64,000 nucleotides of DNA from Fluoribacter gormanii. GTDB taxonomy: Bacteria > Pseudomonadota > Gammaproteobacteria > Legionellales > Legionellaceae. This document shows, in pieces, positions 35,971 through 45,525 of this stretch. Below the pieces are notes generated by a model. The model made no database searches, was not told the DNA's origin, and saw only the letters and a list, made by a program, of their open reading frames with translations. The translations under genes were made by a program, and so were the position numbers. Every line of letters begins with the position of its first letter. The first letter of the stretch is position 1. The stretch lies in contig NZ_FTNL01000022.1 in assembly GCF_900156395.1 (NCBI RefSeq), positions 1-64,000 on the forward strand, read 5' to 3'.

Positions 35971-36888
35971 ATGATAAATCAAGAGTATCGCGGTTCTATT
36001 TACGCCATTTTATCCGGATTTCTTTACGGTTTTATTGGTTATTTTGGTTTAAGTGCGATTAATGGCAATCTATCCGCGAGCACAATGTTGTTTTGGCGCT
36101 TTTTAATTTCCAGCATGATTATTTTAATTATCATGCTGCCTAAAATAAGAAAAACGAACGATTCTTATAAAAATATGGCTGTTGCCTTTTTAACCGGTGC
36201 TTTTTTTTACGGTATCTCAACCTGGCTTTATTTTTTAGCATCTCAATATATAGGTTCTGGATTGGCGATGGTTATCTTTTTTACCTATCCGGTACTGATT
36301 ATGTTGCTCAATTATTTCTTTTATGAGCAGTCTATTCCCTACGTTTATTATTTCGCTATTCTGGTTATTTTAATTGGCATGGTGCTTATGGTGGACTTCG
36401 ATGCATTGTCTTTTAACTTATGGGGGATTTTGTTAGGCATTGCCTCTGCATTTTTTTATGCATGTTACGTAATTGGCAGTAAAAGAAATGAGCTCTCTCC
36501 AAATATGTCTACTTTTATGGTTTGTTTGGGATGCATGGTAACCAGTTTATTTGTTTCTCTTTTTAATCATTCTTTTTCAACCCCGTCTTCAATGGATGTT
36601 TGGTATCATCTTTTTGGAATTTCAATTATTGCAACTGTCACTCCAATTATTTTGTTGCTGTATAGCTTGAAATATATTAGCTCAGAAAAGGCTTCTATTT
36701 TATCTGTTTTAGAGCCAGTATTTGTGGTTATTTTCGGAGTATTCCTCTTGGGTGAAGAAGTGAGTCTCTGGGGCCTGGTGGGAATTGTGTTAGTATTAGC
36801 CGGTGCGCTGATCACTTTATTCAGTCATAAAATCAATCTTGGCCAATTGAAATTTCAATTTATGCGGCGCAGTGAAGATATTGGCTAA
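35971..36888 (+). CDS. EamA-family (DMT) transporter
   Basis: A 305-residue inner-membrane protein with ten predicted helices made of two similar EamA halves: residues 8-140 and 150-285. The second half holds the conserved ...EPVFVVIFGVFLLGEEVSLWGLVGIVLVLAG pattern typical of drug/metabolite exporters. Substrate unknown; such proteins export amino acids or metabolites. The ATG has only a weak CAGGCAG upstream. It is convergent with the small Cys-rich lipoprotein gene, separated by a repeat and a GC-rich hairpin. Confidence 0.88.
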   Translation: MINQEYRGSIYAILSGFLYGFIGYFGLSAINGNLSASTMLFWRFLISSMIILIIMLPKIRKTNDSYKNMAVAFLTGAFFYGISTWLYFLASQYIGSGLAMVIFFTYPVLIMLLNYFFYEQSIPYVYYFAILVILIGMVLMVDFDALSFNLWGILLGIASAFFYACYVIGSKRNELSPNMSTFMVCLGCMVTSLFVSLFNHSFSTPSSMDVWYHLFGISIIATVTPIILLLYSLKYISSEKASILSVLEPVFVVIFGVFLLGEEVSLWGLVGIVLVLAGALITLFSHKINLGQLKFQFMRRSEDIG

Positions 36889-36937
36889 TAGGGTGGTTCA
36901 GGATTAGTTCAATTTTTTTCATCACCGACATCTGAGT

Positions 36938-36985
36938 TGTAGCCTGGATGAAGATTTAAGCTGCAACGCGGGAGATCCCCGCGTT
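36938..36985. repeat. AGCCTGG repeat plus GC-rich hairpin after the EamA gene
   Basis: TGTAGCCTGGATGAAG (36938-36953) matches one repeat arm. It is followed by a hairpin with 8-base arms AACGCGGG (36965-36972) and CCCGCGTT (36978-36985) around AGATC. The site lies between convergent genes and may end both transcripts. Confidence 0.5.
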
Positions 36986-37005
36986 ACAGCAGTGAGCGGA
37001 TATTA

Positions 37006-37143
37006 TTAATACCAACTTCCATTACAACCGCCACAGCCACCACAATCACTTGCACAAGTCCCGCAACATGGATTGCCACTAGAACAGTTGACTAAGAAAG
37101 CAGTTGAACACACTAGGATTACAGCCAGTATTATTTTTTTCAT
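37006..37143 (-). CDS. Tiny Cys/Gly-rich lipoprotein (45 aa)
   Basis: This short ORF runs from an ATG at 37143 to a TAA at 37006 and encodes 45 residues. It starts with MKKIILAVILVCSTAFLVNC, a good lipoprotein signal with C20 as the lipidation site. The 25-residue mature part has C26, C27, C30, C34, C37 and C40 besides C20, with a CGGCGGC core, and ends in NGSWY. AAGGA lies about eight bases before the ATG. The dense Cys pattern suggests metal or heme binding, or a disulfide-knotted envelope peptide. I do not recognise the family. It is convergent with the EamA transporter gene and downstream of the roxA region on the same strand. Confidence 0.6.
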   Translation of the reverse strand: MKKIILAVILVCSTAFLVNCSSGNPCCGTCASDCGGCGGCNGSWY

Positions 37144-37266
37144 TACCTATCCTTGTTATAGTATGTATATTAACTATACTCTACGATTTTTAGTTTAACC
37201 AATCTATATTCAAGTTTTCCAACTTTCTATCTACTCTAAATTGAGAAGATAGTAAATAAATAAACT

Positions 37267-38451
37267 TTAATTTTCTGCAATTTGTAGCCATTGCAATTTC
37301 CATAAATTATAAATAAATATTTGATTTTGTGTAGTATTTAAATAAGCTGCAAGAAATTGATGAGATAGGTAACGATTATTGGCCACATAGCTTAGTAAAT
37401 CATGAGACACATCAACGGTATCCCATTCACAGCCGTTAATATAAAGTTGATATTCGGATTGCTCATCCGGACTTTGATAAGCGAAACGACATGATGCATC
37501 TCTGATGAGATTTAATCCGGCTTTTATTTCTTCAATAAAACTTGATCTGTCGATTAACTCATCGTCTTCTAGTGGCAATGGTAATTCATGCGCTGCTTGT
37601 TGATCCAGCTGTGTTGCAAAGCATCCAAACCAGGATTTCATTATTTTTTCATCACTAATTAATTGCTGTAACAGTTTTTGCGCATTTTGCCAGGCTGGGC
37701 GAGTGATTTCAGAAGTATTGCGCAAATGAGACCAGTCTGGATCGTGATATAATGTTTTGAATGTATCTTTTTCAGCTAAATACTCACCAAGACTATCGAG
37801 TAATTCTTGCCCTTGATAACTACGGTAACCAAAGGAATAAGTCATACAGTCCTGTGTAAGAGAAATGCCATGGTGTCCTACATGTGGAGGAAGATACAAC
37901 ATATCTCCTTCTTCAAGAATTATGCGTTCTTCAACATCAAATTGTTCCATGATACGAAGTTCGAGATCTTTGATGTAATTTTCATTATTGCACCTTTTAG
38001 TGGTAAGAGACCATTCACGTCGCCCCAAACCCTGATATAAGAAAACATCATAATTATCGTAATGAGGTCCAACGCTACCATGAAGTGCTGCATAACTAAT
38101 CATGATATCGTCGACTCGCCATTGGGGAATAAAATTAAAATGTTCAAGCAACGCATAAACTTCAGGAATTAATCTATCTACTCCCTGGACGAGTAAGGTC
38201 CAATGTGTTGAGGGTAGGGTATTAAAGTCATGTTCAGAAAATGGGCCGCGTTTTAAATGCCATTGGGGGACGGCATGGGGTGTTTCCAAGACAAGACGAC
38301 TTTCAATATCCTCTTCAAGAGCAAGACCAGCCAATTCATCGGGAGATAATGGATTAATAAAATCTGGCAATGCATCGCGAATTACTAGAGGCTTTTTTTG
38401 CCAAAATTCACTGAGAAAAGTTTCTAAAGAAATTTGCTGAAGATTAATCAT
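37267..38451 (-). CDS. roxA: Ribosomal oxygenase RoxA/YcfD-like (50S L16 arginine hydroxylase)
   Basis: A 394-residue JmjC/cupin protein. The 2-oxoglutarate/Fe(II) site reads H130-x-D132 in VGPHYDNYDVF and H193 in PPHVGHHGISL. Blocks such as DDIMISYA, FLYQGLGRREWSL and EGDMLYLPP match the RoxA family (E. coli YcfD, about 373 residues). The enzyme hydroxylates an arginine of ribosomal protein L16. The extra C-terminal part (from about 210) carries the winged-helix region found in the family. AGGAG lies about 12 bases before the ATG, a rather long spacing. It is upstream of the Kef-type antiporter in sequence but transcribed away from it on the same strand. Confidence 0.9.
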   Translation of the reverse strand: MINLQQISLETFLSEFWQKKPLVIRDALPDFINPLSPDELAGLALEEDIESRLVLETPHAVPQWHLKRGPFSEHDFNTLPSTHWTLLVQGVDRLIPEVYALLEHFNFIPQWRVDDIMISYAALHGSVGPHYDNYDVFLYQGLGRREWSLTTKRCNNENYIKDLELRIMEQFDVEERIILEEGDMLYLPPHVGHHGISLTQDCMTYSFGYRSYQGQELLDSLGEYLAEKDTFKTLYHDPDWSHLRNTSEITRPAWQNAQKLLQQLISDEKIMKSWFGCFATQLDQQAAHELPLPLEDDELIDRSSFIEEIKAGLNLIRDASCRFAYQSPDEQSEYQLYINGCEWDTVDVSHDLLSYVANNRYLSHQFLAAYLNTTQNQIFIYNLWKLQWLQIAEN

Positions 38452-38526
38452 GCGTAGTTAATACTCCTCATAGCCGTGTAATTTATTTTTTTGACCAGTC
38501 CAGTGCAGCTGGACCCGGGTGCATTT

Positions 38527-40320
38527 TTAATTTGATTGTAGAATGCGTTCTAACTCACCTTTTGCTTGTCGAGAGAAATTGATTAAATCACTTTCTTTTT
38601 CAAAAAAATCAAAGGATTGAATTAATGTTGCCTCATCGTGTTTTTTGAACGCTGTTGCTTTTCGCAGAATTTCCTCATGCGTGTATCCTAGAAATTTCAT
38701 AACCTCTTTGGTCATGCTCAAAGAGGAATCAAATAATTCTCTAATGAAATAATCTACACCTGCGCGATATAATTCATAAGCATGGCGACGATTACGAGCT
38801 CTGGCATAAATTTTTAAATGGGGAAAATGTTGTTTGGCTAACTTCACAATCTTTAAATTAGCTTCTACATTTCCCACCGCGACTATGAGCAGTTTTGCGT
38901 GTTCGGCTCCAGCGCTTTTTAACATATCCAATCGGCTTGCATCTCCGAAATATCCGATATAACCAAATTTTCTGAGCAGTTCGATTTGTTCTGGATTTTT
39001 TTCCAATACTGTAATTTTTATATGTTCACCGTTAAGTAAGCGCCCTATAATTTGGCCAAAACGTCCATAACCTGCCAGAATTATTCCATTTTTTTCATTA
39101 AATGAATCATATTCTCGCTCAGGTAAAAAACTCATGAATTTAGGTATGACAAATCGATGATAGAAAAGCATTAAAAAGGGAGTTGCCAGCATGGATAATG
39201 CAACAACCAGAGTAAAAAAGGCTGCAATTTCCTGATTGATTACTTTGGTTACACCCGCATATTCAAAGAGTACGAAAGCAAACTCACTCCCTTGCGATAG
39301 AGCAAATGCAAAACCTAGACTTTGCAATTTAGTTAAATCAAAGAAGCGTCCTAACAGATACAAAATAATGGCTTTGAAGGTAATTAAAGAAAGTACAGCA
39401 ACAATAATTAAAAGGGCTTTGTTGGAAAAGAGAGAGAAATTCATTCCCATTCCTACAGAGATAAAGAACAATCCAAGCAAAATGCCCTTAAAAGGTTGAA
39501 TATCAGCATCAACTGCATGTTTGTATTGGGAGTTAGCTAATACAACACCAGCAATAAAAGCCCCTAAAGCAGGAGAGACGCCTATAGACTCCATTAATAA
39601 AGTAACACCAACTACTAAAGCAAGAGAAAAGGCGGTAAATACTTCGCGCAAATTGGTTTTGGCAATAATTGAAAATAAATGCCTTGATAAGTAATGGCCA
39701 ACTAAAATAACGGCACCGATCACTCCGGTTACCAAAATTGCATGTAGCCATCGAGGAAGATTCATGAGAAATGCTGTTTCGTGGATATTGATTTTTATAT
39801 TTGCATGTTGTTCGAGTAATGGAATAATGATTAAGATAGGGATTACTGCAATATCTTGAAATAATAATACAGCGAATGAGGTTTCACCTTCGGCTGTTTT
39901 GAGTAAATTCTTTTCTTGAAGCATCTGCAAAACAAGAGCCGTGGATGAGAGGGACAACGCCATACTTATCGCTAAAGTTGCTCGCCAATCAAAACCAATG
40001 AGGAGTCCAACGGCTGTTAAGATACTTGTAGTTAAGAGTACTTGTAAACCACCCAAGCCCACTATGAGTTTGCGTAGTTTCCATAACATGGCTGGTTCCA
40101 GTTCCAAACCAATAAGAAACAACATCATGATCACGCCAAATTCACCAAAATTCATAATTTGTTGTGAGTTTCCTATCAGTTTTAACCCAAAAGGGCCAAT
40201 AAGGATGCCAACGGTAAGATAGCCGAGTACGGAGCCCAATTTGAAACGACTGGCAATAGGGACCATAATGCTGGCGGCGGCAAGAAAGATGAAAATATTA
40301 AGCATTAAGTGACCATTCAT
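38527..40320 (-). CDS. Kef/CPA2-type monovalent cation:proton antiporter
   Basis: A 597-residue inner-membrane protein. Residues 1-385 form about 12-13 helices of the Na+/H+ exchanger fold (LGYLTVGILIGPFG and SPALGAFIAGVVLANS are conserved CPA2 motifs). A TrkA-N/RCK domain follows with the GYGRFGQIIGRLL Rossmann loop near residue 415, and a short C-terminal helical tail. It is close to KefB/KefC and YbaL, K+/H+ efflux systems controlled by ligands at the RCK domain. No KefF/KefG partner is adjacent, so regulation by glutathione adducts is uncertain. It is followed on the strand by roxA (75-base gap). Confidence 0.85.
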   Translation of the reverse strand: MNGHLMLNIFIFLAAASIMVPIASRFKLGSVLGYLTVGILIGPFGLKLIGNSQQIMNFGEFGVIMMLFLIGLELEPAMLWKLRKLIVGLGGLQVLLTTSILTAVGLLIGFDWRATLAISMALSLSSTALVLQMLQEKNLLKTAEGETSFAVLLFQDIAVIPILIIIPLLEQHANIKINIHETAFLMNLPRWLHAILVTGVIGAVILVGHYLSRHLFSIIAKTNLREVFTAFSLALVVGVTLLMESIGVSPALGAFIAGVVLANSQYKHAVDADIQPFKGILLGLFFISVGMGMNFSLFSNKALLIIVAVLSLITFKAIILYLLGRFFDLTKLQSLGFAFALSQGSEFAFVLFEYAGVTKVINQEIAAFFTLVVALSMLATPFLMLFYHRFVIPKFMSFLPEREYDSFNEKNGIILAGYGRFGQIIGRLLNGEHIKITVLEKNPEQIELLRKFGYIGYFGDASRLDMLKSAGAEHAKLLIVAVGNVEANLKIVKLAKQHFPHLKIYARARNRRHAYELYRAGVDYFIRELFDSSLSMTKEVMKFLGYTHEEILRKATAFKKHDEATLIQSFDFFEKESDLINFSRQAKGELERILQSN

Positions 40321-40337
40321 AGTTTAAACTCTAATTG

Positions 40338-40817
40338 TTATTTAGCATGACAATTCTTAAATTTTTTGCCACTACCACAAGGGCAGGGCGCATTGCGTGC
40401 AATTTTGGGTTTATTGGTTTTCTCTAACCCTTGTTTGTGTACACCGCTGACATAGAACCATTGATCATGTTCCTTGTGAAATTCACTTAACTCATGAATA
40501 ATTTTTACCCGGTTATCCTCGAAATAACGTGCTGCAAATTCCACAAAACCTTTATCAGGAGCAGGTGTATTTGAATTCAAAACGTCTAGACTGATCCAGG
40601 TTACACTTTTAGCCCACTGTTCTGCCTCCAACTCATTAAAACCCATTAAGGCTTTGCCTTTCATTGTATTTTTGATGTAATCAATATTACCCATACTGTA
40701 AGCAGTATATCGGGATCGCATCAATTGCTCTGGAGTTTCGGGCTGTTGTTTTTTCTCAAGGAATAAACCACAACACAGTTCATATTTATTTTGTGATCCA
40801 CAAGGGCAAAGTGACAT
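40338..40817 (-). CDS. ychJ: YchJ family protein with two SEC-C motifs
   Basis: A 159-residue protein. It has a zinc-binding SEC-C motif at each end: CPCGSQNKYELCC at residues 4-16 and CPCGSGKKFKNCH at the C-terminus, with a central NTF2-like/YchJ domain containing PEQLMRSRYTAYS. The YchJ family role is unknown; SEC-C motifs bind zinc and can contact protein partners such as SecB. Length matches the family (about 150-160). It lies 17 bases upstream of the Kef-type gene and is likely cotranscribed. GGAT is a weak Shine-Dalgarno before the ATG. Its start is 95 bases from the divergent kdoO. Confidence 0.92.
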   Translation of the reverse strand: MSLCPCGSQNKYELCCGLFLEKKQQPETPEQLMRSRYTAYSMGNIDYIKNTMKGKALMGFNELEAEQWAKSVTWISLDVLNSNTPAPDKGFVEFAARYFEDNRVKIIHELSEFHKEHDQWFYVSGVHKQGLEKTNKPKIARNAPCPCGSGKKFKNCHAK

Positions 40818-40912
40818 GGTATGATCCAGCTAAAAGTCAAAATTGGATTTTTGAATTATATTCGATGTAGCATTAAATTTTTACTAAATTACACATTATT
40901 TAAGGTAAAATA

Positions 40913-41776
40913 ATGAATTCTTATTTATTTACGCAAAACATAGAGCAAATCGATCACCAAAAGAGTGTCAATCTATTGGAAGCAGGCAAAGTGTTGTTTT
41001 TTCCAGAATATTTTTATGCTCCTGTAGACTCTCTTTTATTGTCTGAAAATGTCCTGGATGGTAGCCGTAAAAATGTAAGTTATGATATTCGAAATAAAAA
41101 GTTGAGCGCTTATAAAAAAGATATTGATAATTTGGATGTCAAACTTAGGCATATGATGCATGGTTATGCAGAATTTGCACATCAATTAATTCAAACAGCT
41201 CTTCCTTCTTATGCACCTCATTTACAATGGGGAAGGACCAGTTTCCGACCTGCGCAAATTAATGGACGTGTTTCTTCAAAACGTAAAGATGATACCCGTT
41301 TGCATGTGGATTCTTTTTCGGCAAGCCCTGTCCATGGTTTAAGAATTTTAAGAGTTTTTTGTAATATCAATCCTACAGAACCGCGAGTCTGGAATCTTGG
41401 TGAGCCATTTGAGGATGTTCTCAATCGCTTTGCACCTAAAATTGCTCCTTACAGTAAAATGAAAGCAAAAATGCTGAAATGGGTCAAAGCAACAAAAACT
41501 TTAAGACCTCCCTATGATCATTACATGCTGCATTTACATGATACGATGAAGTTGGATGATACGTACCAGACAAATGTTGAGAAAGTGCAAATTGATTTTC
41601 CTGCCAAAAGTACCTGGATAGTTTTTACTGATCATGTATCACATGCAGCTTTAAGTGGCCAGCATCTGTTAGAACAAACGTTCTACCTCCCAGTTGATAA
41701 GATGACAACACCAGATTACTCTCCCTTAAATCAATGGCAGAAAATTAAGCCCGAGTTGAGTTCTGTAAGCGTATAG
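40913..41776 (+). CDS. kdoO: Kdo hydroxylase KdoO (Fe(II)/2-oxoglutarate dioxygenase)
   Basis: A 287-residue protein with L-H131-V-D133-S (HxD) and D-H241-V-S-H244-A as the distal histidine region, the iron triad of 2-oxoglutarate dioxygenases. The blocks WGRTSFRPAQINGR and RILRVFCNINPTEPRVW fit the Kdo hydroxylase family, which turns a Kdo of the inner core of lipopolysaccharide into Ko. It would act on the cytosolic side on Kdo2-lipid A. AAGG precedes the ATG. It is divergent from ychJ. A perfect palindrome follows it. Confidence 0.88.
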   Translation: MNSYLFTQNIEQIDHQKSVNLLEAGKVLFFPEYFYAPVDSLLLSENVLDGSRKNVSYDIRNKKLSAYKKDIDNLDVKLRHMMHGYAEFAHQLIQTALPSYAPHLQWGRTSFRPAQINGRVSSKRKDDTRLHVDSFSASPVHGLRILRVFCNINPTEPRVWNLGEPFEDVLNRFAPKIAPYSKMKAKMLKWVKATKTLRPPYDHYMLHLHDTMKLDDTYQTNVEKVQIDFPAKSTWIVFTDHVSHAALSGQHLLEQTFYLPVDKMTTPDYSPLNQWQKIKPELSSVSV

Positions 41777-41783
41777 CTGATTC

Positions 41784-41823
41784 GTTGTAGCTTGAGTTAA
41801 TGAGCTGTAATTCAAGCTACAAC
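41784..41823. repeat. Perfect palindromic GTAGCTTGA repeat between kdoO and narR
   Basis: GTTGTAGCTTGA (41784-41795) and TCAAGCTACAAC (41812-41823) are perfect 12-base arms with a 16-base loop. It sits eight bases after the kdoO stop and 19 bases after the convergent narR stop. The core (GTAGC-T-TG) is a variant of the repeat family described above. Confidence 0.65.
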
Positions 41824-41841
41824 TAAGCAGCATCAGAAAAG

Positions 41842-44079
41842 TTAACCACGATACTTTAAAAACTGCTCAATCTCAGCGGATGTTAGCGGTTTGCTGAAAA
41901 AAAATCCCTGTACTTCATCACAATGTTGTTGTTTTAAAAAATCCAGTTGTTTTTGACTCTCTACCCCTTCAGCAATAACTTTAAAGTTAAAACTACGCGC
42001 CATAGAAATGATTGCTTCAATAATGACTTCATCACTACGCGAAGCGGATATATTTTGTATAAAAGATTGGTCGATTTTTAAGCAATCAATATGAAGTTGT
42101 TTCAGATAATTGATACTGGAGTTTCCAGTTCCAAAATCATCTAATGCAATTTTAATTCCAAGTTGCTTAAGTTGATTGAGCGTTTTTACGATATCTCTGT
42201 GGGTTATAATCACATTTTCGGAAATTTCAAACTCTACATATTGAGGGTCAAGTAGATACTCCTTTAGCGTTTTTTCTACAAAATAAATAAAATTCGGTTG
42301 TTGTAATTGGCGAGTGGTAATATTAATTGCGACTCGAATATAAGGTAAACCTTTTTGGTGCCAAGCTTTTATTTGTTGGCACGCTTCGCTGATAATCCAC
42401 TCACCCATAGGTATAATTATGCCTGTTTCTTCTGCAATAGGAATAAAATCTAAAGGTAGTAATAACCCTTTTTCTGGATGATTCCAACGAATTAATGCCT
42501 CTACGGATAATAGGTTTTCTTTATCAAGATTAAATTGCGGTTGATATAATAAAAAAAACTCTTTATTTTTAAGGGCATTACGTAAATCAGATTCGAATTT
42601 AAAACACTGGTCAGAATACTCATGTAATTGGGTAGCATAAAAATAGTACTGATTTCCGCCACGTTCTTTAGCCTGATACATCGCTAAATCAGCACTTTTT
42701 AACAGGTCACTAGGTGTTTTTCCATCTTTAGGGTAGATACATATTCCAACTGCAGGAGTAATTGTTATATCCCGATTTGCGATTTTGAATGGTTTTTTCA
42801 TTGAGTCTAAAATTTTGTTGCCAATGGCGCTAATATCCTCATTTTTAGCTACATGACAAATCATGACAAACTCATCACCACCAAGCCGAGCTAAAGTATC
42901 TTCTTTACGAATTAAAGAAGACCATCGTTGCCCAACCATACGCAATAATTGATCACCAACTTCATGCGATAAACTATCATTGATTAATTTGAATCGGTCT
43001 AAGTCAAAATACAGAATGGCGAATTTTTGTTCGTTTTTTTGTGCGTAATCAATGCTGGCTTGTATTCTATCGATTAATAGGGCCCGATTGGGTAATTGGG
43101 TTAATGGATCATGCAGAGCTTGATATTTAAGTTGTTTCTCAAGATTTGCCTGCTCCGTTATATCACGAAAACTCCAAACACGACCAATGGTTTTCTCATT
43201 CAGCCGATGTGGAAGAGTATAGCATTCAAGTATTTTGCCGCTCTTAAAAGTCACAATATTCCTACCAATCTCATCCATGTTTTTGCGAAGACGAACAACA
43301 TCCGCTAAATACTCTCTGGGTTTAATGAGCTGATTCAGCATATAATATAAAAAGATGCTTCCATCATCAGTTTCCAACATGGATTGAGGAATATTCCACA
43401 TGGAGATAAACTTTGAATTACAATCGATTAACTTGTTATTTAAATCGATAACTAAAATTCCATCTGCGGATGATTCAAATGTGGACCTTAAGAGTGATAA
43501 TGATTGTTGTAAGGATTCCGTACGTTCCTTAACCGTCTGCTGCAGTATTTTTTCATGATGTTTGGCATCATTGGCCAAAATCCATTTCCTCGTTAATGCA
43601 CAGGCAAGTTGTCTTACTGCAACTACATCAAAAGGCTTTTTCAAGATAAGATAATTATCTCCAATGCCTAATTCTTTGACCGTGTCTTCCCAACTGTAAT
43701 CAGAGTAGGCGGTACAAATCACGACCTGAATATCAGGGTCTACCTCCCACATGTGTTTAATTGTTTCAATTCCGTCCCAGCCAGGAGGCATTCTTATATC
43801 TACAAATGCAAGCGCATAATGTATCCCTTTTTTCAAGTTTTCCTTAATTTTTATAATTGCTTCTTGGCCTTGACACGCTGTAGTAAAAATAAATTTTGGC
43901 AAAAAACATTCTATATCGGGATCGCTGGAGTCATTTAAAAAAGAATCATCATCGAATAATTGTTTGTCTAAATGATTCAGTTCTGATTTTGTATTCGAGG
44001 CAGTCAAAACCTTAATAAAATCCTGATGTATCGAAGGATTATCATCAATAATCATAATGTGTAGTGGTATATCACTCAT
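41842..44079 (-). CDS. narR: c-di-GMP response regulator NarR: REC-PAS-GGDEF-EAL
   Basis: A 745-residue cytosolic protein. It has an N-terminal receiver (1-175) with D94 in FVDIRMPP, a linker coiled coil, a PAS domain (about 195-310), an intact diguanylate cyclase GGDEF domain (RLGGDEF near 405) and an intact EAL phosphodiesterase domain (SVEALIRW near 515; ALDDFGTG and DCLKIDQSFI present). Both activities may therefore exist; the L. pneumophila counterpart (Lpl0329) is bifunctional and loses cyclase activity on phosphorylation. It is encoded directly after nahK with overlapping stop and start codons (TGATG). It would set the local c-di-GMP level under the NosP/NahK control. Confidence 0.92.
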   Translation of the reverse strand: MSDIPLHIMIIDDNPSIHQDFIKVLTASNTKSELNHLDKQLFDDDSFLNDSSDPDIECFLPKFIFTTACQGQEAIIKIKENLKKGIHYALAFVDIRMPPGWDGIETIKHMWEVDPDIQVVICTAYSDYSWEDTVKELGIGDNYLILKKPFDVVAVRQLACALTRKWILANDAKHHEKILQQTVKERTESLQQSLSLLRSTFESSADGILVIDLNNKLIDCNSKFISMWNIPQSMLETDDGSIFLYYMLNQLIKPREYLADVVRLRKNMDEIGRNIVTFKSGKILECYTLPHRLNEKTIGRVWSFRDITEQANLEKQLKYQALHDPLTQLPNRALLIDRIQASIDYAQKNEQKFAILYFDLDRFKLINDSLSHEVGDQLLRMVGQRWSSLIRKEDTLARLGGDEFVMICHVAKNEDISAIGNKILDSMKKPFKIANRDITITPAVGICIYPKDGKTPSDLLKSADLAMYQAKERGGNQYYFYATQLHEYSDQCFKFESDLRNALKNKEFFLLYQPQFNLDKENLLSVEALIRWNHPEKGLLLPLDFIPIAEETGIIIPMGEWIISEACQQIKAWHQKGLPYIRVAINITTRQLQQPNFIYFVEKTLKEYLLDPQYVEFEISENVIITHRDIVKTLNQLKQLGIKIALDDFGTGNSSINYLKQLHIDCLKIDQSFIQNISASRSDEVIIEAIISMARSFNFKVIAEGVESQKQLDFLKQQHCDEVQGFFFSKPLTSAEIEQFLKYRG

Positions 44080-45500
44080 CAGGTTCTCCCTAGTTTATCT
44101 AATCTGTCGATAAACGGTAAAGTCAATGTAAATTGAGCGCCACATCCTTCACCCTTGCTGTCTGCCAAAAGAGAGCCACCCATTTCACGAGCTGATAGTG
44201 CAGAACTGTGTAAACCAAAGCCATGACCATTTTTTTTTGTAGTAAATCCAAAAGCAAAGATACGCTGCAAATTATCTGCATTTATTCCAACTCCATTATC
44301 TTCGACAATGACTTGTACTGAATTCTTTTCTTTTTTTTGTACTATTAGTTTGATTTCTTTAATGGGAACAGCAGTATTTTCTAGTAAAGACTCTTTAGCA
44401 TTTTGAATTAGATTGATTAACACTTGCAGTAACTTGGATTTATCTACAATAACTAAAGGTGCGGAGTGAAACTCTTTAATTATCTTGATAGTACCATTTT
44501 TTGAGGTACTCATAGTGATATTTAATGCGGTCTCAATCAATTCTGGAAGATAGACTTTTTCATTTACACTGGATAGGCCACTAATCGATTTTTGCGTATC
44601 TACGATTTCATTAATATGCTGTAAATCATTCTGGAGATTGTTTACTTCAATATTATTTTTTTTATTTTCTTCCAAAATAATTTTGGCTAGGGTTAATAGG
44701 TATTTCGGAATAATTTTCCCTTTGGGATCATCGGATAAATAATCAGCTAAATCGTGTTGATTTTCCTCCATCATCTCCATAATTTTTAATAATTTTTTAT
44801 CATAATCTTGGTTGAAACTATTTTTTAATAAAGTGATGGAAACATTGGAACTATTTAAAATATTCCCGATGTTGTGCAATATAGTCGTTGCTACCTCTGC
44901 CATTCCCGCCCGACGAGCCGTCGTTGATATTTGTTGATTTAATTCTTTGATTTTTTCTTCGGAAATTTTACTTTTATGAATATCAATAACAACACCTGCT
45001 AGCTGCTTATTCCCGTTTTGACATTGACCAATCGTTCTATACCAGTGGTAATTTCCATCAGGATTTCTTACTCGAATTTCACATTCATAATCTATTTTAT
45101 CGTTTAAAGCACTCTCTACTTTTTGGACTAACTCAAACCTGTCTTGCTCATGAACTAACTCTAGAAACTCTTGCAGCGAAGGGGGTCTATTAATCGGATT
45201 TAAATGAAAGAGATTGAATAACTCATTAGACCAGATGGTGTGTCCTGTGTTGCCATCAAAAGACCAATAGCCTAATCCTGCAATGTGTTGAGCAAATTCA
45301 AGCTTTTCATTCAAACTCATCATTTCACGAGAAGAAATTCTCATTGAACGTTCATGTAAATAACGTTCTTGATCTGCTTCTATATACGTATTATTGATGC
45401 GCTGGATAAAAATTTCCCATTGCTCGTCAGTTTCTGGTTTTTTATCTTGAGCAATGTTTGAGTGTTCGAGTTGTCGTTTTAATAATTTATGAATTTCCAT
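44079..45500 (-). CDS. nahK: Atypical sensor histidine kinase NahK
   Basis: A 473-residue soluble kinase without membrane segments. It has an N-terminal coiled coil, a PAS domain (about 68-185), a divergent phosphoacceptor region with H209 in ILHNIGNILNSSN instead of the common HEIRTP box, and a HATPase domain with NLIQNAKESL, EDNGVGI and GFGLH. The HNIGN type of H-box is the one described for Lpl0330 of L. pneumophila, the partner of the c-di-GMP enzyme encoded next to it. It starts 25 bases after nosP. NosP is thought to bind and control this kinase. Confidence 0.9.
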   Translation of the reverse strand: MEIHKLLKRQLEHSNIAQDKKPETDEQWEIFIQRINNTYIEADQERYLHERSMRISSREMMSLNEKLEFAQHIAGLGYWSFDGNTGHTIWSNELFNLFHLNPINRPPSLQEFLELVHEQDRFELVQKVESALNDKIDYECEIRVRNPDGNYHWYRTIGQCQNGNKQLAGVVIDIHKSKISEEKIKELNQQISTTARRAGMAEVATTILHNIGNILNSSNVSITLLKNSFNQDYDKKLLKIMEMMEENQHDLADYLSDDPKGKIIPKYLLTLAKIILEENKKNNIEVNNLQNDLQHINEIVDTQKSISGLSSVNEKVYLPELIETALNITMSTSKNGTIKIIKEFHSAPLVIVDKSKLLQVLINLIQNAKESLLENTAVPIKEIKLIVQKKEKNSVQVIVEDNGVGINADNLQRIFAFGFTTKKNGHGFGLHSSALSAREMGGSLLADSKGEGCGAQFTLTLPFIDRLDKLGRT

Positions 45501-45525
45501 ATTGTCTTACTTTAACCTTATGTTT

